Shown here: positions 45,783-55,356 of the stretch, piece by piece
Position numbering within the stretch: the first letter of the stretch is position 1
Layout of the letters: the number at the start of each line of letters is the position of its first letter
Origin: Pseudobdellovibrionaceae bacterium
Lineage (GTDB): Bacteria > Bdellovibrionota > Bdellovibrionia > Bdellovibrionales > Bdellovibrionaceae
DNA: 64,000 nucleotides
Direction: 5' to 3'
Assembly: GCA_030158485.1 (NCBI GenBank)
Contig: JAOASS010000001.1
Location: 22,408-86,407 of the forward strand
Made by a program: the position numbers and the translations under genes
Notes under the pieces: model-generated
The model's input: only the letters and a program-made list of their open reading frames with translations
The model's database searches: none
What the model was told of the DNA's origin: nothing

Positions 45783-47657
45783 ATGGTGCGTAAATCTATG
45801 TGGCAATCAATAAACTCGAGCTTAAGCCGAATTAGCATGAAGACTCTTTTTAGACTTCTTTTGCGCAAGCAGGGGCTAATTTATCGAGTTCTTGTTTGCT
45901 GGGCACTTGCTGCTTTTGCCATGTACACAGATGAAAGAACAAATTTTGACACTCGATTTAAAATTCGAGGAGCACAAACTGCTACTTCAGAAGTTATTCT
46001 CTTATGGCTCAGGCCTGCTGATATCAATCGCTACTATGACATTAAAACACAAGCCCTTATTAATCTTAACGAACTAAATGAGTTTTCTGATCGTTTTTTT
46101 TGGGACCAAAGACTATGGTATCAACTTTTAAAATCGATTCTTGAGCAAAAACCAAAGTCAGTCGGTGTTTCTGTTTATTTTGATGACTCAATTGGAAATG
46201 TTGAACTCAGTCAGAAAGAGTCTGAAGTTTTTTTAGACTCAAAAATATTTTGGGCTACGCAAGTGAATAGCTTTGATCAAATGATCACTCCAAAATTAGC
46301 AAAATCAGATCTTAGCAACGTCGGACAATATGAATTATACCGAGATGAAGATGGGCTTGTCAGAAAAGTTGTTTCTTCTTGGGCCGAAACTCCTCACTTG
46401 AGTGAAAAACTCACGGGTCAAAGAATTCCCAGAATTTCCACTTCTCAATTGATTAATTTTCGAGGTCCTGGAAAAATTTTTACATCTGTGACTGCAGAAG
46501 AAGTTTTAAATCGAGAAGTGCCACTTGATTTTTTTCAAAATAAAATAGTTTTGATTGGCATTGAATCAAATTCAAGCGTGCCTTTTTTAACACCGGTAGG
46601 ACTTTTAAATCGAACCGAAGTCATCGCAGAAATAGTCGACAACTTGATCGAAAATAGGTGGATTCAGAAACTTCACCCAGGTCTGTGTGCTCTCTATGCA
46701 CTTTTCTTGGTTTTACTGGCAACATTTATTGTCACCCAGTACCCACAAAGTGTCGCTTTTGCTTTTTTATTTTGGATTGGACTTTTTTGTATTGCTGTAT
46801 CGACATGGTTTTTTGATAGTCTAAATATTTGGATCCCAGGGGTCAGTCCCATTATTCTCATTCTCATAGTATGGGTTGTTTTTGTTGGTTACCAGGCTAC
46901 AAAAGTGGAACGAAAAAACTATATGCTGGAACAAGAGCAAAAGTATTTACAAGAACTAGAACAATTAAAATCTAATTTTGTGAGTTTAATCAGTCATGAT
47001 CTCAAAACCCCACTTGCTAAAATTCAAGGAGTCGTCGATCGCTTGAAAAAAAATGCGACTTCTGAAGACTCTTCAAAAAAAGATTTTTTAGCCCTTGAAG
47101 ACTATACGGAAGAGCTCAATCGCTATATTCAATCAATTTTAAAAGTTATGAGAGTTGAATCCCGAGATTTTGAAATTAATAAAACCTCGTGTGATATCAA
47201 TGAAATGATCGAAGAAGTTATTAAATCTTTACTCCCCCTCGCCGAAGCTAAAAAAATAAAATTTGAAATCAAATTAGAGCCGTTGTTTCTTATTGATCTT
47301 GATGCGATACTCATTCGGGAAGTGATTCATAATTTGATTGAAAACGCGATTAAGTATTCTCCTGAAAACAAAGTGGTCTCTATTTCCTCTTTCGAAACCA
47401 CCGAAAATGAAATTGGCTTCCAAGTACAAGATCAAGGCGAAGGAATTCCACCAGAAGAAGTCAATTCAGTATGGGGAAAATTTGTAAGAGGACTTAATCA
47501 ATCTCATAAAAGCAAAGGAACCGGTTTGGGTCTTTACTTAGTTAAATATTTTGTTGAACTCCATGCAGGGCGAGTCACCTTGCAAAGCGTGATCGGCCAA
47601 GGTACGACTGTGGGGTTCTTCTTACCGCTCCAAAACGAATCAGAGGTAACTTTATGA
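45783..47657 (+). CDS. CHASE2-domain sensor histidine kinase
   Basis: About 624 residues, taking ATG 45783; ATG 45747, 45798 and 45837 are alternatives and the start is not decided. A transmembrane helix, CHASE2 extracytoplasmic sensor (about 60-280; RGAQTATSEVILLWLRPADI; FFQNKIVLIGIESNSSVPFL), three membrane helices, coiled coil, HisKA (LISHDLKTPLAKIQGVVDRL) and HATPase (IENAIKYSPE; GTGLGLYLVKYF). The stop overlaps the response-regulator start by ATGA, giving a two-component pair. Ligand unknown. Confidence 0.9.
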   Translation: MVRKSMWQSINSSLSRISMKTLFRLLLRKQGLIYRVLVCWALAAFAMYTDERTNFDTRFKIRGAQTATSEVILLWLRPADINRYYDIKTQALINLNELNEFSDRFFWDQRLWYQLLKSILEQKPKSVGVSVYFDDSIGNVELSQKESEVFLDSKIFWATQVNSFDQMITPKLAKSDLSNVGQYELYRDEDGLVRKVVSSWAETPHLSEKLTGQRIPRISTSQLINFRGPGKIFTSVTAEEVLNREVPLDFFQNKIVLIGIESNSSVPFLTPVGLLNRTEVIAEIVDNLIENRWIQKLHPGLCALYALFLVLLATFIVTQYPQSVAFAFLFWIGLFCIAVSTWFFDSLNIWIPGVSPIILILIVWVVFVGYQATKVERKNYMLEQEQKYLQELEQLKSNFVSLISHDLKTPLAKIQGVVDRLKKNATSEDSSKKDFLALEDYTEELNRYIQSILKVMRVESRDFEINKTSCDINEMIEEVIKSLLPLAEAKKIKFEIKLEPLFLIDLDAILIREVIHNLIENAIKYSPENKVVSISSFETTENEIGFQVQDQGEGIPPEEVNSVWGKFVRGLNQSHKSKGTGLGLYLVKYFVELHAGRVTLQSVIGQGTTVGFFLPLQNESEVTL

Positions 47658-49069
47658 CAACAACTCAGCAAATGACACAACTTCGAGCACTGATCGTTGA
47701 TGACGAATCAGAACTTCGAAAAAGTGTAGCAAATGTATTACAGAATTTAATACCAGGAGTTCAATTTCAAATCAGTGAAGCGCAAACGGGACTTGAAGCG
47801 ATTAAAAAAGTTGAAGCTGACGACTTCGACCTGGTCCTGATGGATGTTCGAATGCCTGAATTGGATGGCCTACAAGCTCTTGCCAAAATCAAAGAACTAG
47901 ATCCTCGAACTTTTGTTGTCATCATGACAGCTCATTCGAATTTAAATGATGCCATCACAGCCATAAAAGACGGCGCTTATGACTATTTAGAAAAACCCGT
48001 TAAAGCTGAAAAGCTTGTGGATCTTGTTAAAAAATCTCTGGAAGCACGTGAAATGGTTTCCTCACTTGCACTTTCAAATCCAGTTTTTGATGATGACGTT
48101 GAAACTGAATTTGTCGGCAATACACAAAAAATGAAAGATGTTTTTCAACTGATCTACAAGCTTTGTAAAGTCGATACAACTGTTATGATTAGAGGCGACA
48201 ACGGAACTGGTAAAGAACTTGTCGCGCGAGCCATTCACTTCAATTCTCCAAGAAAAAATGGAGCTTTTATCGCTATCAATTGCGGCGCAATTCCAGAAAA
48301 TTTAATTGAAAGCGAACTCTTTGGCCACGAAAAAGGTGCTTTTACTGGTGCTATCGAAAGAAAAATTGGAAAATTTCAAGCTTCTAATACGGGTACACTC
48401 TTCTTAGATGAAATTGCAGAACTCAAACCTGAAATGCAAGTGAAGCTCTTACGAGTCCTCCAAACAAAAAAATTTACTCCTATTGGCAGCAATCGAGAAA
48501 TGAAAGTAGATACTCGAATTATTGCAGCAACCAATCAAAATCTAGAAAAAATGATGGTTGAAGGAACTTTTAGAGAAGATCTTTTTTACCGCTTGAATGT
48601 GATGCCTATTTTCTTGCCGCCATTACGTGAGCGCTTGGATGATATTGAACCATTAGCTCTTTATTTTATTAAAAAGTTTTGTAAATCTCATGGTCGAAAC
48701 ATCACAGGTCTTAGTGCAGAAGCAATCCAAGCTTTTAAAAAATATCATTGGCCAGGCAATATTCGAGAGCTTGAAAATATTATTGAAAGGGCCTTTATTT
48801 TAGAACCTCACCATATTATTAGCCTTGCCAGCTTGCCACCTGAAATCGTTAATCATAAACAAGAACACTCGACAAGCATGGAATACTCAGGCCCCATGGA
48901 TTATGATGCTTTCAAAGAAGAAATGGAAAAAGAATTTATTGTGAATGCTTTAAAAGCAAATCGAGGACGTATTAATCAGACAGTGGCTCAGGCCAATATT
49001 CCTAAAAACACTTTACTTCGAAAAATTCGCAAATACAGTATCAATGTCAAAGAGTTAGGTGAGGACTAA
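47654..49069 (+). CDS. sigma54-dependent response regulator of the CHASE2 kinase
   Basis: 471 residues: receiver (Asp in LVLMDVRMPELDGLQALAKI), AAA+ domain with altered Walker A (RGDNGTGKELVARAI), GAFTGA loop (EKGAFTGAIERKIG), Walker B TLFLDEIAEL, and a C-terminal helix-turn-helix (RINQTVAQANIPKNTLLRKI). Should activate sigma54 promoters on phosphorylation. Co-translated with the kinase. Ends 2 bases before the convergent GT9 gene. Confidence 0.93.
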   Translation: MTTTQQMTQLRALIVDDESELRKSVANVLQNLIPGVQFQISEAQTGLEAIKKVEADDFDLVLMDVRMPELDGLQALAKIKELDPRTFVVIMTAHSNLNDAITAIKDGAYDYLEKPVKAEKLVDLVKKSLEAREMVSSLALSNPVFDDDVETEFVGNTQKMKDVFQLIYKLCKVDTTVMIRGDNGTGKELVARAIHFNSPRKNGAFIAINCGAIPENLIESELFGHEKGAFTGAIERKIGKFQASNTGTLFLDEIAELKPEMQVKLLRVLQTKKFTPIGSNREMKVDTRIIAATNQNLEKMMVEGTFREDLFYRLNVMPIFLPPLRERLDDIEPLALYFIKKFCKSHGRNITGLSAEAIQAFKKYHWPGNIRELENIIERAFILEPHHIISLASLPPEIVNHKQEHSTSMEYSGPMDYDAFKEEMEKEFIVNALKANRGRINQTVAQANIPKNTLLRKIRKYSINVKELGED

Positions 49070-49071
49070 GG

Positions 49072-50181
49072 CTAGAGCATCATTTCAACAACCCGAAGCA
49101 CTTCCCGCGCTTCCAGTTGCTTCATGCAATTGTGGTGATTTAATGGACATTTTTTATGTCCATGAGGCCCACAAGGCCGACAAGATAAGTTTTCTAGTTC
49201 TACAACTGCAGAATTCTGACCCCACGGCCTATAACCAAATTTTAAAACTGTTGGTCCAAAGATAGCAACGACGGGCACTCCGACAAAAGCAGCCATGTGA
49301 CTCGATGAAGAATCATTTCCCACTACAAGCTGGGACTGAGATATCAAAGCTAAGCTTTCAAGAAGAGTCGTCTGACCACACAAGCTTAAGGCTTCTGGAA
49401 TTGCTTCAGCGACAGCTCCGCCTAATTCTTTTTCATCGGATCCACCCATGATTATGATTTGGTAGCCTTTTTTTTGCAGACTTTGGCCAAGCTCAATAAA
49501 TCCCTCTTTTTTCCACATTTTAGTCGCCCAAACGCTTCCCGGAAAAAGTGCAATCCATTTTCTTTCAACTAATTTATAACGAAGCGTCAATTCTTGTACT
49601 GTTTTATTTATACTACCCGAAGCAGGCCAACCTTGAACCGGATCGGCCCAATGCGGAGGCGACATCAGACGACCTGAATTCTGTTTTAATATATAATCTT
49701 CAGAACTATTTAATTTTGAAAAATACTCTTGTAGTTCAGACGATTCATTTTTAATTAAAGAAAGTAATCTGATACTTTCAGGATATGTTTTTATATTATC
49801 AACTCGGTGATTGAAAATAAAAAAATTCCAAGGCTTCGCAAAAGATATTTTTTTGACTGCTTTTATTCTTGCACATAGCAATGTCGTTCGTACAGAAGTG
49901 TGGGCTGAAATAAGAAAATGAATCTCAAAATTTTTTAATTCACTTTGAACTATTCGGTAACTTTCAGAATTTCCTTTTTGAATTTCCCAAAAATAATCGA
50001 TGATTCCGATACTTTTAAGAGTAGAACCAAGTCCTTTTCGACAAACTAAGCCCAAGGCCAATTGTGGATTTAATTTTTTAATCCAAATTAAGAGCGGTAT
50101 GGCTAAAAGAAGATCCCCTAAAAAGGCTGTCTGAATAACCAAGTTGATCGACGGATTTTTGGACGGCGTGAATGATTTCAT
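49072..50181 (-). CDS. glycosyltransferase family 9 (heptosyltransferase-like)
   Basis: 369 residues. GT9 fold: N-terminal VIQTAFLGDLLLAIPLLIWI, the C-terminal donor-binding motif SQLVVGNDSSSSHMAAFVGV (D-S/T-x-x-H type) and the FGPT motif, plus a cysteine-rich tail (CRPCGPHGHKKCPLNHHNC). Likely adds a sugar to lipid A/core oligosaccharide in the inner membrane cytoplasmic face. Its start lies inside the 3' end of the broken GT9 by 104 bases in another frame. Last gene of the lipid A operon. Confidence 0.88.
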   Translation of the reverse strand: MKSFTPSKNPSINLVIQTAFLGDLLLAIPLLIWIKKLNPQLALGLVCRKGLGSTLKSIGIIDYFWEIQKGNSESYRIVQSELKNFEIHFLISAHTSVRTTLLCARIKAVKKISFAKPWNFFIFNHRVDNIKTYPESIRLLSLIKNESSELQEYFSKLNSSEDYILKQNSGRLMSPPHWADPVQGWPASGSINKTVQELTLRYKLVERKWIALFPGSVWATKMWKKEGFIELGQSLQKKGYQIIIMGGSDEKELGGAVAEAIPEALSLCGQTTLLESLALISQSQLVVGNDSSSSHMAAFVGVPVVAIFGPTVLKFGYRPWGQNSAVVELENLSCRPCGPHGHKKCPLNHHNCMKQLEAREVLRVVEMML

Positions 50182-51247
50182 CTAAGTTAACTAAATCGTA
50201 GCACATTACAGGTTTGTGGCAAGCCCTCTTCCAACAGGGACCACAAGATGCTTCAGAAATAATTTTTTCTCCGCGACCGTAAAGTTCTATCTCGTGAGCA
50301 CAAGTTGGACCAAACCACGCAATAACAGGCTTTTTCTGGGAAATCGCCATATGCATTCCTAAGGAGTCTCCGGAAACTACAACATCACATGCCGCAATAC
50401 TCACAAGTCCATCGCGAAGGCCCAATGTAGTTGAACTCCGGATAACTTGAATAAAACCATAAGAAAATTCTAAAATTCATTCCGTGTCTTCAGGGCCGCC
50501 TAATAACACTATCTGATAGTTTGTATTTTTTTGTAGCTTACGAATCAGTTCTCGATGATTTTCTATTGACAGTTTTTTTGACTGAATTGTGGGAGCACAG
50601 CCTGTATTAATCCCAATAACGACTTTACTTTTTTCCAGGCTCCATTCAAAATTTCTTTGATACTGAAGATTTTTTTCATTTTCAAAAAGTGGTAAATGAT
50701 AATCGTCTTTTTTATAATCAAGCCCCAGGGCCTCCGTTATTAACTCAATTTCTGTTTTTTTATTGATATTAAATTTTAAATTGTTACTCAAGCCAATTTG
50801 CCAAAGCTCTTCGGCCTTCTGATTATGAGGTAAAATAACTCCATACTGATCTGCGATAAATCCAAAAATCTGATCTACTTTTGTTCTTTTTAAAATCCCT
50901 GTCGCTTCGATTGATTTATCAATAATAAAAGCCGTATCAAATACCAGGGCACTTAAAATTAATAAATCTTTTTCACTCAATGTCAAAATACGGTGAATAT
51001 CGGGATGATTTTTTAAAAGTAGTTGCGCTGGATTTTCAGTGACCCAAGTAATTTGACAATTGGGATATTTTTGATGAATTGCTTTAAGAAGTGCTGTGGA
51101 TCTGACGACAGCTCCTAAAGCCCCTAAATGTATGAGTAGAATCTGCTGCCCACGTTTGTTATAGTGAGGGCAATTTAAATCACAGGATTCATTTTTTCCA
51201 CAAGGCTTCGAACCCGTAAAGTTCAAACAATCTGTTCTTGAATACAT
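50078..51247 (-). pseudogene. glycosyltransferase family 9, interrupted by one in-frame TGA
   Basis: A second GT9 homologue of 389 codons, open but for one TGA at 50479-50477. The frame reads GGPEDTE-stop-ILEFSYGFIQVIRSSTTLG, and continues to the donor motif VSGDSLGMHMAIS, WFGPT and a cysteine-rich tail. A CGA-to-TGA change (R after DTE is usual in GGPEDTER-like GT9 sequences) would explain it. The first part (LLIHLGALGAVVRSTALLKA) has the normal N-terminal motif. Either pseudogene, sequencing error, or rare readthrough. The N-terminal product alone (256 aa) lacks the donor-binding half. Confidence 0.8.
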
Positions 51248-51273
51248 ATATTAAGCTTAGCAGAATTTTTAAA

Positions 51274-52323
51274 TTAAGGAGCCTGTCCTGGCTTATAGTC
51301 GGTAATTTCGGACACAATTGTGCCGATCTTGATTTTACTTTCTATTCGAAGAGGAATTTTTCTTTCATCATCGGAAAGCCATATAAAAATATCACCGACT
51401 GGCTTAAAGTTTCCACGTAAGATAATTTCAGGCTTGATCTTGATCGCCTTAATTGGACCTATGTCCGTATCTAAAACTTCACGGCTAATAACACGTCCTT
51501 TGAAGATCAAATTTTCATTTTCATCAGCAACACGAAATGAATAATCTTTTCCATCTTTCCACTGAAATAATCGCATGTAATATATAACGCTAAACACATT
51601 CTGCGAATAGGGAAGAATATCCCATTCAAGTTTTTTTTCTTCAGCACCTTTTTTCTTACTCACTTTCTTCTCTTCATAACGAGCTTTCAATTTTTGAAAA
51701 TCAAAAAACGATCGTCCTTCTCGAAGTTGAGATGATTCCTTAACGTGAAGAGTATAAAGTCTGGGTAGCCAAAGATCATAATCAACTAAAGTTACAACTC
51801 GGTCTTCAACGCTATAAATTGAATTGAATAACTTTGTTGTTTTCAGATTAATTTCAAATTTATAAGCTTTCCGTCCATTTACTTGAACAAAAGGCAGCGT
51901 ATCTAAAGTTAAGATCCCCGCTGTAAATCCAAAAATATTATAATAAGCGCTATGAGTAATTTTCTCACCTACGTAAAAAGGATCTTTAAGGGGTCTTCTT
52001 CCTAAAAAACCCTCTTTATCTTCAATCGAGATCTCTGTTGACTCAAGATTCATCTCTTTTTTTATTTTTTTCTGATTTATTATTTGAACTGACTTTTTCT
52101 TTGGTTCTGGCTTTAAAAGCGGTGGCGGCTTATGACTTATCCCTGGTGCGGATACGCTTTCGGCTGAGGCTTCTTCAATTACAACTTTATTATCCAAGTC
52201 TGATTTAAGCTGAATATCTTCTTCTTTTTCAAGCTTCATGATAGTCGACTGACAAGCTACCATAAAGCCAAAACTCAGAATTATAAAACATCTTAAAAAA
52301 TGAAAATTTTTAAACTTGATCAA
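51274..52323 (-). CDS. DUF3108 lipoprotein-like protein
   Basis: About 349 residues. A TTG at 52323 is preceded by AAGGGA and sits right after the lpxL stop, so I use it; the frame is also open to an upstream ATG at 52368 inside lpxL. A lipobox (FMVAC) marks a lipoprotein. Then a Pro/Lys-rich linker and the DUF3108 domain (KFEINLKTTKLFNSIYSVED; LPYSQNVFSVIYYMRL; IPLRIESKIKIGTI). DUF3108 proteins are beta-rich periplasmic proteins near envelope genes, with unknown function. Confidence 0.8.
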   Translation of the reverse strand: MIKFKNFHFLRCFIILSFGFMVACQSTIMKLEKEEDIQLKSDLDNKVVIEEASAESVSAPGISHKPPPLLKPEPKKKSVQIINQKKIKKEMNLESTEISIEDKEGFLGRRPLKDPFYVGEKITHSAYYNIFGFTAGILTLDTLPFVQVNGRKAYKFEINLKTTKLFNSIYSVEDRVVTLVDYDLWLPRLYTLHVKESSQLREGRSFFDFQKLKARYEEKKVSKKKGAEEKKLEWDILPYSQNVFSVIYYMRLFQWKDGKDYSFRVADENENLIFKGRVISREVLDTDIGPIKAIKIKPEIILRGNFKPVGDIFIWLSDDERKIPLRIESKIKIGTIVSEITDYKPGQAP

Positions 52324-52325
52324 TT

Positions 52326-53204
52326 TTAAGATCCCTTCCACTTCCAACGCCTGTGAATCCACATCCATTGCTCTGGGTATCGTCGCACGATTTGTTCAAT
52401 TTTGTCTGTAAAGGCTTGGGTTAGCTCGACGAGAGTCTGCTCACGATCTTGATTTTCAAATTCATTTCGGTACAGAAAAGGAGCTTCCGCTACAATATGA
52501 ATTTTTCCGTCATCAGCTAAATAATTATAGACAGGCACAATGGGTCTTTTTGTTTTAATATGAAATAGCGCCAGACCATAGGCTGTTCCTGCTGAACGAC
52601 CAAAAAACTGAGTTCTGACACCATAAGGTTTTCCCATATGCTGATCTAAAACAAAACCTACCATCGTATTTTCTTTCAATTGTTTTAATATCAGAAAAGG
52701 AGTTTTCTCTCCATGCGGAGGAATATGACGAACTCCTTGGGCTCCACGAACTCCAAACCAAACAGCATTTAACAACTTTGAATTAAAAAATTTTGTAATA
52801 ATTGAAACTTTGTAACCTTGTCTAGCTAAACAATTTGCCATGAGATCGCCTTGACCTAAATGCAGACTTAACAAGAAGGCTCCTTTGCCTTCAGATTTAG
52901 CTTGATCAAGATTTTCGAGACCTTCAAAAACAATATTTTTTTTAATCCAATCATCATCGATGGCCAGGATCAAAAAAAACTCAAAGAAATTTTCCATCAG
53001 ACTATAGACACTTTTTCGACCAACTGAGTTTATTTTTTCTTCAGACCACTCAGGAAAAGCTTTTGTTAAATTATCAATCACAACTTTTCTTCGAAACCTG
53101 ATTAAATCGTACCAAATAAAGCCAAAAGGAAGACCTAAACATCTTAAAAATGATCTGGGGATCGGTTTTAAAATAATTTTAAATAACTTTGCTATTCCAG
53201 TCAT
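52326..53204 (-). CDS. lpxL: lipid A acyltransferase, LpxL/HtrB family
   Basis: 292 residues. Catalytic HX4D (LHLGQGDLMA, His at about residue 115) and the GFVLDQHMGKP motif, an N-terminal membrane segment, and C-terminal PEQWMWIHRRWK (the typical W-x-H-x-R-W end). Transfers a secondary acyl chain to lipid A precursor or acts on a related lipid. Overlaps lpxK by four bases. Confidence 0.92.
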   Translation of the reverse strand: MTGIAKLFKIILKPIPRSFLRCLGLPFGFIWYDLIRFRRKVVIDNLTKAFPEWSEEKINSVGRKSVYSLMENFFEFFLILAIDDDWIKKNIVFEGLENLDQAKSEGKGAFLLSLHLGQGDLMANCLARQGYKVSIITKFFNSKLLNAVWFGVRGAQGVRHIPPHGEKTPFLILKQLKENTMVGFVLDQHMGKPYGVRTQFFGRSAGTAYGLALFHIKTKRPIVPVYNYLADDGKIHIVAEAPFLYRNEFENQDREQTLVELTQAFTDKIEQIVRRYPEQWMWIHRRWKWKGS

Positions 53205-54196
53205 TGAAAAAAGCCTTTAAGATAAATCAACCAATTTTCTTGATTTTCAAATTCCGATTTTATTTGCAAAACTGCGAACGGAAAAGATCGTAGAATTTCA
53301 TTATTTTTTATAATTTGCTTCAATTTTACTTCATCTTTTTCAGTCGTGACAATGAGGTCTAATTTATTATCAAATCTAAATTTTTCTATTTTTTTCAAAT
53401 CTTTTTCAGAGTAGTCGTGATGATCTTCAAATTCCAATTTAAAAATTTCAAAATCCGAGAAGTTGATTTTAAACAAATTATAAAATGAATCTGGATTAGC
53501 AAGACCTGAAACAAGTCCTGCGCGAGAACCTTTTAAATTTATTTCACAACCATTTAAATCTCGAACTTTTTCAACCACCGTCAAATTAAGAAACTGAGGT
53601 TTGTTAAAAAGAATCTTATTTTGAAATTCTTCTAAAACTTCAGGCGCCACCAGATTGGCTCTTGATAAAATAAGAAGGTCCGCAAACTGAAGTGATGAAA
53701 TCCATTCTCGGGCTCTTGTTTTTAAGCTTTTAATTCCTGCTGCAGCATCAATCAAGACAATATCAAGATCTCGATGGAGTCGATGGTGTTGAAATCCATC
53801 ATCTAAAATGAGAACATCTACTTGCTGATTCTGATCTGCTAAGATTGCAGATTTCCACTTTTGGGGACCTGAATAAATGGGCACGTCCAGTTGAGTTGCA
53901 TACCAACAAGCTTCATCTCCCCATATATTAGGATATAAAGATTTTTCTTGATCTAGCAAGGCTGATTTTTTTGTAAGCCCTTTGTAGCTTTTTACAACAA
54001 CAGCCGGTCTAAATCCTAAGGACTTTAAATCTGTAACAAGTTTTTTTACTAAAGGAGTCTTACCCGTACCGCCAAAAGTTAAGTTTCCAACTGAGATAAC
54101 AGTTTTTTGTAATTTGATTTTTTTAAATAGGCCTTTTACATACAAATACCTGTGCAAAAAGCCAAAGAAACAAAAGACTTGAGAAAGCAAAGTCAC
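53201..54196 (-). CDS. lpxK: tetraacyldisaccharide 4'-kinase LpxK
   Basis: 331 residues. N-terminal membrane-associated helix, then the P-loop VGNLTFGGTGKTPLVKKLV; the DDGFQHHRLHRDLDIVLIDA motif and the ARLREP-like SLKTRAREW are typical. Phosphorylates the 4' position of lipid A precursor. ATGA overlaps with lpxB and lpxL show translational coupling. Confidence 0.95.
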   Translation of the reverse strand: MTLLSQVFCFFGFLHRYLYVKGLFKKIKLQKTVISVGNLTFGGTGKTPLVKKLVTDLKSLGFRPAVVVKSYKGLTKKSALLDQEKSLYPNIWGDEACWYATQLDVPIYSGPQKWKSAILADQNQQVDVLILDDGFQHHRLHRDLDIVLIDAAAGIKSLKTRAREWISSLQFADLLILSRANLVAPEVLEEFQNKILFNKPQFLNLTVVEKVRDLNGCEINLKGSRAGLVSGLANPDSFYNLFKINFSDFEIFKLEFEDHHDYSEKDLKKIEKFRFDNKLDLIVTTEKDEVKLKQIIKNNEILRSFPFAVLQIKSEFENQENWLIYLKGFFQ

Positions 54197-55356
54197 TTAA
54201 CATACTCCAAAAGAATTTGTGAAACTCTTTCCGTAGCTCCTCGATTTCCTAATTTCGTGACAATATTTTTTAACTTGTTCACAACTGCATTTTTTTTGTC
54301 TGGAACTGTAATCCATTCAGTTAAAATACTTTCAAGCTCTTCATCTTTCAGATCCCACTGAAATCTTTCAGGTACAGCCATTTCCCCTAGGATTAAATTA
54401 ACTAACCCAAAATAGCCCCGAACGACAGCTTTTGCGATCAAAGCTGTTAGAAAACTCATGCGGTACATGATAATCATCGGTTTTCCAAGAAGACCCACCA
54501 TCAAAGTGGCCGTACCTGATGCGGCCAAAACAATATCTGTTAAATTAATCATTTCGTTAGGATCTGCTTTGATCAGCTGGAATGAAGATTTAAAATCATC
54601 CATGTAAGCAAGAATTTGTTCTTTTTCGATTGTTGGAGCACAAAGAATCAAAAGTTTGACATGATCATACTTTTTTAAAATCCGCGCGGCCACTCTCAGT
54701 TGTTGAGGAAGAAGATTCTGAAGTTCTCCTCTTCTACTTCCGGGCATCAAGCCCAAAACAATATCTTTTTCTTGAACACCGTAGCGACTTCTCTGAAGCC
54801 TTCGGTACTCTGGATCGAAGTACTTCTGATCCAATTCATCAAGTAAAGGATGACCTACAAATTCAAAATTGACTTCATGTTTTTCATAAAAAGGAATTTC
54901 AAATGGAAAAAGAAGTAGTACTTTATCACAGTATTTTTTGATAGTTTTCACTCGACCTTTTCTCCAGGCCCAGACTTGTGGAGAAATATAATAAACAACT
55001 TTGAGACCTAAAGCGTGCAATTTTTGTGATAACATTAAATTAAACTCAGGATAATCCATGACAACAACAACTTGTGGGCGCCTTTTTGTTGCTTGCTCAA
55101 TAAGTGCATCAAATACTTTACGCAACTGACCGTATTGGGCGATGATTTCACTTACGCCAACAACTGCCATTTCTTCAGATCGACCGATTATTTCAAAACC
55201 CTCTTTTTCCATATCGCGGCTTCCGACTCCGAAAGTATGGATATTCAAACCTTTTTTTTTCCAGAGCCTGATCAAATTCAAAGCATAGTGGCTACTGGAG
55301 GCTTCGGCAGCTACAAACATAATTTCAGGATGAGACGAAGAATTTACTGAATCCAC
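54193..55356 (-). CDS. lpxB: lipid-A-disaccharide synthase LpxB
   Basis: 387 residues. Glycosyltransferase B-type fold. N-terminal motif AAEASSSHYALNLIRLWKKK (family GEASGD altered to AEASSS), MAVVGVSEIIAQY, VVVMDYPEFNLMLSQKLHAL, the SPQVWAWRKGRVKTIKKYCD motif, VGHPLLDEL and GSRRGEL. Joins UDP-diacyl-GlcN to lipid X. Overlaps the oxidoreductase by 13 bases. Confidence 0.95.
   Translation of the reverse strand: MDSVNSSSHPEIMFVAAEASSSHYALNLIRLWKKKGLNIHTFGVGSRDMEKEGFEIIGRSEEMAVVGVSEIIAQYGQLRKVFDALIEQATKRRPQVVVVMDYPEFNLMLSQKLHALGLKVVYYISPQVWAWRKGRVKTIKKYCDKVLLLFPFEIPFYEKHEVNFEFVGHPLLDELDQKYFDPEYRRLQRSRYGVQEKDIVLGLMPGSRRGELQNLLPQQLRVAARILKKYDHVKLLILCAPTIEKEQILAYMDDFKSSFQLIKADPNEMINLTDIVLAASGTATLMVGLLGKPMIIMYRMSFLTALIAKAVVRGYFGLVNLILGEMAVPERFQWDLKDEELESILTEWITVPDKKNAVVNKLKNIVTKLGNRGATERVSQILLEYVK

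Noticed and set aside
50477-50479. TGA as a selenocysteine codon in the GT9 gene
   Set aside because: GT9 enzymes have no known Sec; an Arg codon fits better there and I see no clear SECIS-like hairpin right after the TGA.
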